Shown piece by piece: positions 21,709-33,013 of a stretch of 64,000 nucleotides of DNA; position 1 is the stretch's first letter; the number at the start of each line of letters is the position of its first letter. Origin of the DNA: Chara braunii. Taxonomy: Eukaryota > Streptophyta > Charophyceae > Charales > Characeae. Under the pieces are notes generated by a model. That model was not told the origin of the DNA, did no database searches, and worked only from the letters and a program-made list of their open reading frames with translations. Position numbers and translations under genes: made by a program. The DNA lies in contig BFEA01000121.1 of assembly GCA_003427395.1 (NCBI GenBank), positions 1,629,197 through 1,693,196 on the forward strand. Direction: 5' to 3'.

Positions 21709-22544
21709 ATGAGGCATCTCTATTTGGTGAGAGATTGTCATCTTTTTGTAAAAAGGCAAGTGGGAAACCCCAGGAGGGTTGTGTGTGGCAGGAACCGTCA
21801 GATCGATATAGTAGCTGCACTTCATGATGGGATTGCGGGAGGACATCGAGGAGTTAGTGTCATGTATGCCAAGATAAACGAGTTATACTATTGGGATGGA
21901 ATGATGGAGATGGTCAGTAAGTTCTGCCGTTCCTGCGTACCTTGTCAAGAATGGTCTCCTCGGATGCCAGGGGAGCCGCTGCATCCGAGGTTAGAAAGGG
22001 AAGTGGGGGTCGTAGTACATCTCGATTTACTCTTCATGCCAATTGGGGATCATGACTACAATTATATCTTCGATGCGCTTGATAACCTCTCTGGCTTTGT
22101 AGATGGACGAGCCATTCGTAGAAAGACCGGTTCGGTTTTGGCAAGCTGCATCGAGAAGTACTACCTGCGTTATCCCTTTGTCAGAGAGTTCGTGATTGAC
22201 AGAGGTCGGAGTTTACCAGCCAAGAAGTACAAGAGTTGTTGTGAAGGTACGACATGGTAGCCAATTACACCACGACCTCACACCCCCAGGCAAATGCTCT
22301 AGTTGAAAGAGGACATAACACCATCATGAACCTTCTGGCTAAGTGGACTGAAGGTAGGCCTAATCAGTGGCCTAGATACCTGAGAGCAGCGTTTTTTGTC
22401 GAGAATATTACGGTGAAAAGGACCACTAAGTACGCGCCAGCCATGCTATGGTATGGGAGGCACGTTACTTTCCCAATTGAGAGCTTCTTGAAGACATGGA
22501 GACGTCGACTTAGAAACCAACCTGACCTTCGAGGAATTGCTTGA
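21709..22544 (+). pseudogene. INT: Integrase core of the giant-LTR element
   Basis: Zinc-binding part His-x6-His followed by Cys-x2-Cys (about residues 39-80). The catalytic core has Asp in His-Leu-Asp-Leu (about 105) and Asp in Val-Ile-Asp-Arg (about 164). The third acid, Glu in Leu-Val-Glu-Arg-Gly, is found only after a frame change near 22240 in the frame 22254-22544. All three DD35E acids are therefore encoded, but in two frames. Confidence 0.8.
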
Positions 22545-22807
22545 CATTCCAGCGCGACAGGTGGATGCAATTGAGGAAAGGATTCAGGAGGCGTCCAATC
22601 AAGTGGAGAAGAGCCGCATGGATGACAAGGCTCGTTAGGATCAGTTGGCTACCCTTGGTGGTTGGGGACATCGTATTGTTATATGACTCATCCCTAGAAA
22701 ACCAGTGGTCCAGGAAGCTTGACAAAAGGTGGCTAGGGCCATACCGGATTGTGCGATGCGGAGATTTCGGCGCATACCAAAGTGAGGAGTTGGATGGGAC
22801 AGAATGA
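22541..22807 (+). pseudogene. INT: Integrase C-terminal GPY/F module
   Basis: A third frame carries the C-terminal integrase module with Leu-Gly-Pro-Tyr-Arg (about residues 66-70 of this frame) and the usual basic segment before it. No chromodomain follows. The non-coding stretch 22808-23090 then leads to the extra downstream frame. Confidence 0.7.
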
Positions 22808-23060
22808 AAAGATTGAGTATCGGGAACGATACTGAAGAAATTTGTGGCAAGAGAGGAGGTGAGATAGGTGATCCAACTCCTTTAAAGTAGGATCCTAAGT
22901 ATGTAGGAAAGTGTCATAGATGAGATGTAGACAAGGAATGGGATGATAGGATGTATAGGTTGGATAGGTGTGCTTAGTGGGTGTGCTTGGTTTGATCTGA
23001 GCCTGTTTTATTTCCGCCTGTTTGCTTACCCCAATGTGTGTCTGTCATCCCCTTCGCCTA

Positions 23061-23068
23061 TTGTGCAG
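23061..23068 (+). promoter_or_regulatory. Possible splice acceptor before the extra downstream frame
   Basis: A pyrimidine-rich stretch followed by TTGTGCAG ends at 23068, 22 bases before the ATG at 23091. Such an acceptor would allow a spliced subgenomic message. Confidence 0.3.
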
Positions 23069-23090
23069 GTCTGACTTCGCGAAGGCAGCC

Positions 23091-25748
23091 ATGCCAAGAG
23101 GAGGGAGGGGGACGCGGCCGTCACAGAGGCCATTGGGAGCATCGGGAGGTTATGAGCGGCATAGGTCTCGCCATAGGGAGCACACGCCCGTATACGACGA
23201 TGGGGATATAGAGCTCTTCTTGGATGATTCCAGAGAGCATGCGGAGCACATGGGATGGACGGTGACCCAAATGATCAAGAGGCTGAGAGGAGCCGGCAGA
23301 TTCGAGGAGCCCATCGCACAGATCCGTAGGGAGGCAAGGACCTGGCCAGAGGTGGAAACGAGGATGCAAGAGTTGAGACCATCACCTGTGGGACCAGATG
23401 GCAGGCCGATTCATTTGGAGATTGGGAATATGGAGGACTTTATCCCCGCCTTCGAGCAGTTCATGCACGATCAGCTCGTATTGAGGGATGAGTGGGCGCG
23501 GACGCTGCCACTATGGACCAGGAAGGCAGAGAGGCCGTTAGCCAGACAGATCAGAGACATGGCTCGAGACTGGGCGAGTTGCAGGGCACATTTGAGAGAG
23601 GCCTTTCGACGACCGGAGCCACCTCAGCCTAGGGTTGAGAGGGGGCGGACGAGCAAGAGGCAAAGGGACCCTGAGCCCAGAGAGGTCATGCCATCTCGAG
23701 GAGGGCGAAAGGCGCTCGCTAGGCGAGAGGAGGAGCCAGTACTCGTGGAGGAGGAGCGAGGGGCATATCGCGAGTGTGGGATAGCCCCGGTGGTCTTCGA
23801 GCGCTTTATTGGAGCTGAGTTGAGTGGGTCTCCCCAACGCACGAGAGAGGAGGTGCCACTATCCGGAGGATCACTGCAGGATCTGGAGGCGCACCTAGAT
23901 ATCTCACAGTGGAGAGTGCCTCAGGCTGATGAGGGGTGTGATGAGCCAGTTGGAGATGCGCCACGAGAGGAGGTCCGTCAGAGAGAGAAAGTGGTAGAAC
24001 CAGGTGATCAGGGTGGACGCATAGCAGAGGGGGTGGTAGAGGTTGGAGGGTATACTCCACCTCAGGCGCATGTTGTAGAGTTGGGTCCAGAGATCGTACC
24101 GGAGATCGCCCACGAGGAGAGGGAGGAGCCTCGACAGGAGGAGAGTCTGTCCTCGCCGCCGGAAGCAACCCTTTCACCGGGGGTGAGGATGGAGATGGAG
24201 CGAGAACAGACTGACTGGAGAAGAGAGGCCATCTCCACGATTGATAGGTATCTGGCTGCGCATGCCCAAGAGCACCCTCACATCGAGGAGCCCGTGCCTA
24301 TGGAGCCACCGTAAGAGCCACGCTAGCCACAGAGGGAGGCGGGGGCCGAGATTCCAGAGAGAGCCGACCATCGCACAAGAGGGAGAGTACTGGCAGGGGA
24401 AACAACCGAGGAGAGGCGGGCTAGAGTTGGAAAGCGCGTGGAGGAGATCAAGCAGGAAAGGCAGAGATTAGAGGCGGCCGGAGCACTTCCGGATCAGCCA
24501 CCTGACGTGCCCCCTAAACCATGTGGGATGAAGGAGATGTGGGACGAGTTTTTTGGCCAGCATGGCGAGGGGTTGGCGACTCCAGAGAGGGCAGGACTCG
24601 GGACATCGAGGATGGCGGATGAGTACCTGGACCATAAGATCCGCTTCCTGGCCAAGACATCCTTCAATAGGTACCTGATGTTGGAAGATAATCTGACCGG
24701 AAAGAAGGTGAAGGAAGCGAGCCATGGAGTGCGTTTGGAGGCGGTTGAGGCGGAGGTCTGAGAGCTCAGGGCATTGGTGGCTAGTCAAGCTGCCATCATC
24801 CAGGATTTGAAGCGGCAGCCTCGAGATATGGCGGGTAGGACAGAGAGAGAGGGGCCTACCGAAGGAGTGGACGGGGCAGGGAGTAGTCGACATGATACTC
24901 ATGGAGAGTCAATACAGGGTTTATCCGGGCAGCCATCCGCAGTTGGACTCCCCAGGAGCCGCCCATGGGAAGAGTTATCCTGGAGCCTGAGGAGGCAAAG
25001 GCGAAGAGGGAGGCAGAAAGGTGGCTTGTGAGTTCCAGACACCTACAAATCTTGCCACCCAACCTATAGCTTCTTCCGAGCTAGCAACAGAGTCTGTGCC
25101 AATGCAAGTAGAGGATAGGCCGCAAACAACTGTCCGTGAGCCTGCACTTGGATCTGACGAGGGGTCCATAGGTATACTCCTTGAGGCAGTCGACACTATG
25201 CAAGAAGAGGCGAGTCAGTTTTCGCCTGAGAAGAGGGTGGAGGAACCTCATGAAGAAGAGATGATGGTTGTGATGGAGGGCGTCATCGAGCGCAGACCAC
25301 AGAGCTTAGACACACTGGAGTATAGGCCAGAGGGAGTTGGAATACAGATGGAGTCGAGTATTCAGGAGTTAGGGATGAAACCTGAGGAGCCTATGGGTAT
25401 GCCCCAATACTATGAGGTGGCGAGAGAGGCTAGTGAGGCACCCTCATCGCCAGGATCTCAGAAGAAAAAGAAGAGGGACCGAAAATCGGGAGACTTGTCC
25501 TGTTTTTTTTTTTTTTTTCCTGCAAGGATGGAGAGCATAGGACCTTGCAGTGTCCTAAGTTCCTGAAGGACAAGGCAACAAGAAAGGTTATTGAGAGTGG
25601 TGGGAGGATGTATGATAGGCAGGGTCGAGTGGTCGAGCGGATTGCCGATGGAGGTAGAGCTCGACTGTATAGACAGAACCAGGAGGAGATGAGGAGTAGG
25701 GACTGGTTCGCCTATGTATCAATAGCCACTATGACATACCGAGATTGA
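23091..25748 (+). pseudogene. Extra open reading frame downstream of pol
   Basis: ATG at 23091 (CCATGCC) opens 407 codons to TAA at 24312, and similar charged protein continues in shifted or interrupted frames to 25748 (segments 24241-24471, 24438-24761, 24774-25031, 25021-25540, 25545-25748). The N-terminus is Arg/Gly-rich. A globular helical part follows (about residues 40-180), then a long Glu/Arg/Pro-rich part. Near the end a poly-T run (25502-25518) precedes a Cys-x4-His-x4-Cys, the last two thirds of a zinc knuckle, followed by a basic tail. No transmembrane segment suggests Env. Plus-strand extra frames after pol are known in some plant LTR elements; the function here is unknown. It may be a second nucleic-acid-binding protein. 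Confidence 0.6.
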
Positions 25749-25837
25749 GTGGAGTGTGCATTCTTGATCAGATGTTAGTTTTTACCTTTGTTTTTATTTT
25801 TGTCTTGTTAGAAGTTTGGGCACCTACGCTGCTAGTG

Positions 25838-25846
25838 TATATATAG
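25838..25846 (+). promoter_or_regulatory. TATA-box-like TATATATAG
   Basis: A clear TATATATAGGG sequence 90 bases after the end of the extra frame. Whether it drives transcription is unknown. Confidence 0.2.
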
Positions 25847-27022
25847 GGAAATACAGCATAGGATTGCCATTGAGGCTCTTCTTAGTAACATGAGGGTCAG
25901 GACTTAGGGAAATCTCAGGTGTATGTTGAGGATACCTTTTCTCTGACTCATTGAGGATTCAGTTTTTTGTTTCAGGATATTTTCGGTAGTACGGTCAGCC
26001 TTGTACCATAGTTAGGAGAGTTTTGTTTGGTACAAGCGAGTTGTGGGTCGGGATTATTATTTGTGTATTTGGATGAGATATCTCGTCCCTGAGTGTACTT
26101 TGAGTTCAGGTCTATTTGAGACTATCCCCTTGTATATGACGATCACAATCACTTTCACAAGTGTGGTTTTATCCTGATGTATGATGGTTTTGTGTGAGAG
26201 ATCTATGAAGAACATCTCGTGCTTGTATTATATATTTTGTGTGAATATAAATGGATGTGAACTGCCTACTCTTCGGTGTACTCGTGTGATCTGCCCATGA
26301 GCGGATAATAGGGTCAGGTATAAGGAGAAGGAGTGCAGTCTGTTTTCGTGAAAGAGTGTAAGAATTCTAAGAGATTTATGAGTCTTTGAGACTCAAATGC
26401 TTACCAGGCCGAATGTTTATTGCTGAGTTGTGATGAGGACCCATAAATTGGTCTCTCAGTTTGAGTTATTTTATGGTTGGGACACCTTTGTGGGGGAAGG
26501 TAGTCTTGTGCTTATTTGGAAGACTCATCTTCAGAGAGAGAAGATGTTTTAAAATAAAGGTCGCGTGAGAGTTCATCCTAGAAAGAGAAGGGATGACTGG
26601 GAGACCTATTGAGTGAGACCTCCTTCATATGAAAGGTGGTTAATAGATTTAATGGCATGGTAAGTTGATTTTGAATGATAAAGACTGACGAGAAGGACCA
26701 CGTTTTGTTTGGCCATTGGTGAAATTTTGGTGGTCGCAAACGTGATTTATTTTGGGAGATGTCTTTGAGAGGTGACTTTCTGGCTCTGATAAAGTTGGGA
26801 GGTCACGACCTTGTGAATCTGGCGGTGATTTTGTTTTGTGAAGTGGAGAGGTTGCCGTGTTTTTCTGTGTTGTCCAAAAGAGGACTGGTAAATACCTTTT
26901 ATGTGTGACTGACATTTACGTAGTCCCGTAGTAGGCTTGTATTGTTCCGACACACCGTCCAACCACTTGTGCTAATCTTAGGGCATTTATGAGAATACCA
27001 AGCTAACGGTAAAGTTTAACAT

Positions 27023-27810
27023 CACTAGGGCGCAACCCCTAGTGTCGACTGTTGATCGGCGTAACCTGAACAACGGGCCTACGTTTTGCCAAGGGAGTAA
27101 AGACTTAAAGGGGTGTGGCCACCTAAGAGGGTTTTACTCCTGCGGGAAGGCGTGGGATAAGAGTAGAGTCTTTATGAGTCTTGATTGAATGCTCATCAGG
27201 AGAAAGTCTATCGTGGCGCAAACTGCGAGGGCACTACTGCTAAAATAACAACGCGGTGGGCCATAGATCTGGCATGATCACCCAGACTACGGTCGGCCAA
27301 GATGGAGACCCGACCTTCCTGTATTAGACTGCAGGAAGGGTTTAATATAAGATTTATGTATATATATATGTTTGATTGTGAGAATTGTTGGGAGGGAAAC
27401 GAGAATGCCTTCAAAGGTCTCCGTTAGGGTCCGCGTCCCTAGTTATGACCCTGCTTGCAGGGTAGAGACATAGGGACACTTAACGAGAAGCCGACATTTG
27501 TCTAGGACAAATGGGAGAGGACAATTCAGGAGGCCATTGGAACTTATGTTGTAGTATAGTGTTAGTATCCCAGCGTCCTAGTGTTAGGACAATGGAGACC
27601 CAGGTTAGAATCCTGGCAGCATATAGTTGTGTTTGACATGATTGGATGGAGGCCTCAAACCGAAGTCTGTCGGCTAATCGGATTGGATTCCTTTCTCGTC
27701 GGCATTTGGATTATGGTTGAACTGATAGCTTTTTTATCCTGCGAAGCGACTGGGACGTCGCTTAATATGGTCCAGTAAGCTGTCGGTATGAATACCCTTA
27801 CAAGGGTATC
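27023..27810 (+). other. Cluster of perfect stem-loops
   Basis: CACTAGGG with CCCTAGTG (27023-27044); GGAGTAAA with TTTACTCC (27094-27140, long loop containing GGTGTGGCCACC); TTCCTG with CAGGAA (near 27320); ACCCTGC with GCAGGGT inside TCCCTA with TAGGGA (near 27440-27475); CATTTGTC with GACAAATG (27495-27513); GTCCTA with TAGGAC (near 27577); ATACCCTT with AAGGGTAT (near 27790-27808). Such density is unusual for random DNA. Confidence 0.6.
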
Positions 27811-28678
27811 CGCCCTAGTGTTTGCAAGCGACAGAAAATAAGTTTGGTATAAAAATTAGACCGCGCGAGGCGTGGCTGCGTTGATGGTTTACGTTGATTG
27901 AATGGCTGACTAGAGTAGAGAGTGTGTGGGCGAGCAGACTTAAGGCGCGCGTGATCCTCTTTCCCTTTTGATAAATGTGAAAGACCGACGTTGATTGTCG
28001 GCCAGATTTTTATTTTGGATTAAACTAGGATTAAAAAGATTATGTTTCGTTGACTAATTGCGCTTGCCTGTGACATGTGCGTACGTACGGATGACGACGT
28101 CGACAACAATGCGGTGCTGAAAATGTTTCGGTAGGTCTGCATGTTGCGCAGTACCGGGTTATTTTAGATGTCCGCTAGAGCTAGACCCAGCCTTGGGCCT
28201 ACCACCAGTGATTACGACATTAGACTTTCATCAAAGAGATTCAGGGATCGAGACCAAGAGTCAACGACGCAGGGATATCAGAATAGCGCCAAAGGGACCA
28301 AGGAGTTGAGGGTCCGGCGGGCTATTTTCTTTGGTTTTGCCATCGGCGGCGTCAGAACAGTACAAGCGGTTCCTTTTTTCTTCGTCCATCATATCCTGAC
28401 GATTAAGAGTTCCTAAATATTTTTTTGTTTATTGTCGTATTATTTAATTTTTCTCCGGCGTTCCTTGACTCAGACGCGACGCTGGATTTGGAGGCTGTCA
28501 TAGCGGTTAAGGATCGTGAGCAGGCGCCTCCTCCGGTTGACCTACGGGTTCTGCGTGTTCGGGATGTTGGAAAAGTTCATCTATTCCGCCGTCTTGAAAA
28601 CGGGGACTTAGGATTCAAAAGTTGGTGAGCCATGCCGGGCGCAATGGAGCAAAAGAGCGAAAAAAAAGAAAAAATAGA

Positions 28679-28700
28679 GGGGGGGGGGGGGGGGGGGGGG

Positions 28701-28742
<42 letters not shown>

Positions 28743-28756
28743 GGGGGGGGGGGGGG
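28679..28756 (+). repeat. Mirror-symmetric homopurine tract G22-A34-G22
   Basis: 22 G, then 34 A, then 22 G. The matching place in the 5' LTR (8911-8935) has only A12 G13. A perfect mirror purine tract is the kind of sequence that can form a triplex; sequencing or assembly error is also possible. Confidence 0.8.
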
Positions 28757-31700
28757 TCGCGGTAACCGTGCCGTTCACAAGGAACCCTTTCCGCAACTTT
28801 GGCGAGCAGAGCTCTCAATCGGGCCTCCTCACTAAGGCTTAAGCTGCAGACCTTGCAGCAATCTCAAGTTTGTCGGTCGGGGTCGGCCGGAGCACTGTTG
28901 TGCCCGGGGTAGTGCGTTACCGAGTGCAAATGCAATGCAGGACGAGCTAGTGGAGGTCGTCAGTGGGCTCGGGCTGTAGGGGCGAATGGCTAATCGAACT
29001 GTCTAATAGTTGGTCCCTCTGAAGTTCCCCTTGGACCTGCTGAGCTCCTGTCGAAGTTTTCCCCCAGGCGGCTAAAGTGGAAGCAGGGCAAAGTCACGGG
29101 ATGCGTCGACAGTTACTGACGATCCGCTGTGAGAAGTGAGTGTGAGTATGCTCGATGCGATCGAAAAGGTGGTGGCCTACGTCAGCGTGGGCTGCTGGAA
29201 GTTGCGCAGTGAAGCCGAGCGTGACGCAAACAGGGGAGAGCGAACAGCAGCTAGCAACAATGAAGGGAAGAAATTGGACTGAACCTAGACGCGGATCCGT
29301 GCTAGGTGCATTCGAAAACGAGCGATGGAGACAGTAAGGCAGAAGAGAAAGGGGGCTAACATGCCCGATTGGTGAAATCGGGCGGAATAAGGCTCGAGCC
29401 GGTGTTTTTTGGACAAGGTGATTTCGATAGTGTAGTTAGTTTTGAGATTAGTTTATTAGAATTAGAGTTAGTAAGACAATGGTGTGCGTAGTTGTAATAG
29501 AGGAAGAAGAGATAAGACTGTCGATACGGTCGTTCTTTGACCGATTTCGACGAATAGAAGCTCTACACTAAAGGTTTTGGGCAAGGCGAACGCATTTGTA
29601 CGGTTAGTTCTAGGAAGAAGACAGTGAAACGAGAAGTTAGTGAGAAGAGTTGTGCGCAGAGATAGCGATGGGAGAGAAGAAGTGCCGGAAGAAGATGGCG
29701 ATCTCACCCGTTTCTCAGTGAAAACAGGTGAGGAGAGACTCGATACAGGGGTTCTTGATGGGGTGAATTCGACTGGGAAGTTAGTTTTAGGTGACAGTTA
29801 GTAAAAAGAAAAGTTAATAAAGAAAAGCATTGCGTAGGGAAAAAAATTGTACAGAAGGGAGTGAACCCGCCCGTAGTCTAGCGGAAGATTCATTTCGATT
29901 GTTTTCGTCCTACCGGTGGGAGTTTTGTGAGGCACTCGATCAGGATAGGAGACTTACCTGTTGGCCGGTGTAGGGCTCACCTTGTGGCCGCATGCCTTGG
30001 CTCTGCGATCCTAAAGGTTACCCTGCGTACCTGTTGTCCCGATCACTAAGAAGCCCCTCCTTCGATTACGTCCGCTAAGGACGTCCAGCAGACTGCTGTG
30101 GATTGCGCGAGTAGATAAGGGAGAGGGGACACTTACCTGGAAACAGAACGGGCGATGCGGGAAGAACTGAGAGTTGAACTATAGAGCCATGTTGTATGGT
30201 GATAGCGGGAGAGATTCTGTCTGTATATCTTCCCGAGTCCGAAGCGGAAGATTCAGCCTCGGTCTGCACGGGAGTTGATCACACTGTTGCGTAAGACCGG
30301 TATGTTGTTCCGTTCAAAGTTCACTTTGAGGCCGTCGTGATCTAAGTTATGTGAGCCTGACCGAGAGTTTGGCCAGGTAGATTGATCGAAGAAAGGGGTA
30401 GGACGTCCCTTTTTGCACAGAGCTACCTGGATGGTTCTGCCTCTAAGTTGCCCGTTGTTTTGATCATGCAACGGATGATGTAGCTAGCATGATTTGGTGT
30501 GATTGGGGCGAAGGACTGTGGCGATCAAAGTGCGCTGCACATCCTGTTGATCGAAGTAGCAACAGACCAACTGCAAGACGCCGACTTGGTTGCTAGATGG
30601 TGCGCTGCTCAGCCTGCCGAGTAGAATAGTCAGAGGTGAGCCACGAACCTGTGGACTTACCAGTGGCCATATCCCCTGGATTTGCAGGTGCTGAGAAGTA
30701 ACTGCAGTTGTTGAAGGGGAGGTCTTGCTGCGGTTTGAGGGATCACCGGGGAGCCAACAAGTGGCAGTTGACTGTAGTTGACAGAGTAGGCTTTGTTTTG
30801 TTGGGGGTTGACTACGCATCACCAACTTTCTGATAAAGTATGAGGGAGATGTGCATTAGTGTCAGGTGATGGTGCTATATGGAATTGAGGTAGCAGGATG
30901 TGGTGGCATGATTAGGCTTGTGAAGGGGGTTACCGCTGCAACTTGAAGTTTTGTCAGAGTGTCGTTTGTCAACAACTTGATTCCAATTTGACCAAGCTGC
31001 TCAACACTTTGGCTGCTATTGCAGGGCCCTCAGGCAATTGAAGGCATCAACGCCCTCTCCTGCGAGTTGAGTCAATCCCCCTCTTGTATCTCAAGAGTCT
31101 CAAACCCCTCTTCCTGTCGTTCTTACTCTAAGTCTAATCCTGTTACAAGAGGAAGGTGGCAGGTGGGATTGCAACCCGTAGGACCACAGCAAGACTCTGT
31201 GGGGAGTTGTCCCACCAATTGCGGGAGCTCCGTCGGAACCTAGGCGAGCTTCTGGAGGTAGGGAACTAGGAGGTAACGATTGCTTTCCTTCTATAAGCCC
31301 AATTATAACCCCTACCTGTACGTCTTGTTATGGTTGACTGAGTATATTGTCTGCATCCCTACTTTGACTTTCAGTTTGACTTTCAGGACAAACCAGACTT
31401 AATTAAAGGAATAATTGTGCAAGTTGTAGTTTCAGTTTTTTTGGTTTGGTTGAAAGCAGATTGTGGGGTTGCATCTGGGGGAAGGATGAGAGGAAGGCGG
31501 TATTGCATGTTTGACGGGGTCAACCAAAAGCTGAGAGAGTCTCCACAAGATTGGCGGGCCCATTGCTATGTTTATTTTTTATTGCCTGAAGGACCTGACA
31601 AGTTCCTATAAGATTGGGTGGTCAGGTGGCTTTGATTTGTGAGGGCTGTCTGTGCTTGATTTTCAGGGACCAAGCATTTTTTCATAAGATTGGATGTTCA

Positions 31701-31988
31701 GGTTGCCTTGTTTTCTTTTGGGTTTCCTACGCTTTGTTAATTTCTGAAGGAGAGTTGGGCACGTTCCATAAGATTGGATGACCCTAACTCTCTTTTGTTT
31801 CATTTTTTAGGGAGAAATTCAGGCAAAGGACTGGACAGGCTCCCATAAGATTAGGTGGTCTGGTCTGGATTCATGCACATGCTGTAACAAAAAAGGCTAA
31901 ATTTGTTTATATCTTATCTTACTTACTTACAAACAGGCTAGTCATACATTTTTCCATAAGATTGGATGGTCAGACTATAGCTTATCAC

Positions 31989-32542
31989 CTAGGTAGCATG
32001 GGTTATCTGGCCGGATAATCTGGGCGGATTATCTGGCCGGATGATCGGGGGGTAGGATCATCCAAAAATCCGGATAATAAAAAAAAAAGGCCTAAAAAAA
32101 ACAAAAAAAAAAACAAAAAAAAAAACTGATATTGCGCATGCAAAATACAGTAGAACTATGTTCCTATTTCATGAAAAGCTTGATAGGGCCTGGAAGGGTT
32201 CAAGGGGGATAAGATAGGGAATAAAGGGGTTGATGCTTAATTCATTCTATAATTGTTTATTTAAATATTATTTTCTTGTTCTGTTTTATTTTTTATCTTC
32301 ATATCTGTTGAGTAATCAAAGATGGCCTCAAGCCAAAAGTTGTTCATATCATTGATATGAACAACATAATGTTGTTCCATATGTTTTTGATTTTTTTTTT
32401 TCGATATTTTTTTTTCGATATTTTTTTTTTTTTTTTCTGCGCAGGGCCGAATTTTCCATACCCGGAATTAATCCGGAAATGTCATCCGGATTGAAAATTC
32501 CGGAGAAAATTGGTTTGACGGATATCTGGATTTGCTACTTAG
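31989..32542. mobile_element. Non-autonomous hAT-type element 1 (554 bp)
   Basis: Terminal inverted repeats CTAGGTAGCA and, reverse-complemented, CTAAGTAGCA (9 of 10). Flanked by the 8-bp duplication CTTATCAC (31981-31988 and 32543-32550). The 5' LTR shows the empty site with a single CTTATCAC at 12170-12177. Subterminal repeats of ATCTGG/ATCCGG lie at both ends, and poly-A and poly-T runs inside. There is no coding capacity. TIR plus 8-bp duplication fits the hAT superfamily. Confidence 0.85.
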
Positions 32543-32685
32543 CTTATCACTAACTGAAGTGAGTATGAATTAAGAATAAAAATTGCGGTAAGAAGGGACA
32601 TGTTGAATCTTGATCTAAGATGACCGGTTCAGTCATATGTTGCCTTAAAAGACAAAGTGCAGACAGTTATATATAACTTGGGTAC

Positions 32686-33013
32686 CTGTGTAGCACCCCG
32701 AACATGTTCGGAGCTTTTTCGAACGTCCGAACACGTTCGGGTGTTCGGCCAAACGGCACCCGAACGTGTTCGGCCGAACATATTAAAAAAAAAAAAACTT
32801 TATTTTTTGGTTTTGAGTTTTTTAACTCGAGTTTGGTTACGAATTTGACCATATATCCAAGTCAAAAGTTGTTTGTATTATTATTTTACATCACATATAT
32901 TGTTTTCAGATTTTTTGGAGAACTTTTTTTTTTTTTTTTTTTTATGTTCGCGTTCGGAGAGTTTCGACGCTCGTTCGTGTTCGGTCACCGAACCCGAACA
33001 CGATGCTACACAG
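32686..33013. mobile_element. Non-autonomous hAT-type element 2 (328 bp)
   Basis: Perfect 10-bp inverted ends CTGTGTAGCA and TGCTACACAG. Flanked by the 8-bp duplication TTGGGTAC (32678-32685 and 33014-33021). The 5' LTR has the empty site TTTGGTAC at 12305-12312. Repeated GTTCGG and CGAAC motifs lie near both ends. The inner half of the TIR, GTAGCA, is shared with element 1, so both may respond to related transposases. Confidence 0.88.

Larger units (their letters stand above)
25749..28209. other. Non-coding 3' region of the giant-LTR element
   Basis: No coding frame of note. AT-rich to about 26.9 kb, then rich in perfect short inverted repeats between 27.0 and 27.85 kb. A purine tract AGAAAGAGAAGGGA at 26580-26593, followed by TG, could be the polypurine tract. 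If so, the real LTR would begin at 26594 and not at 28210. Confidence 0.5.
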
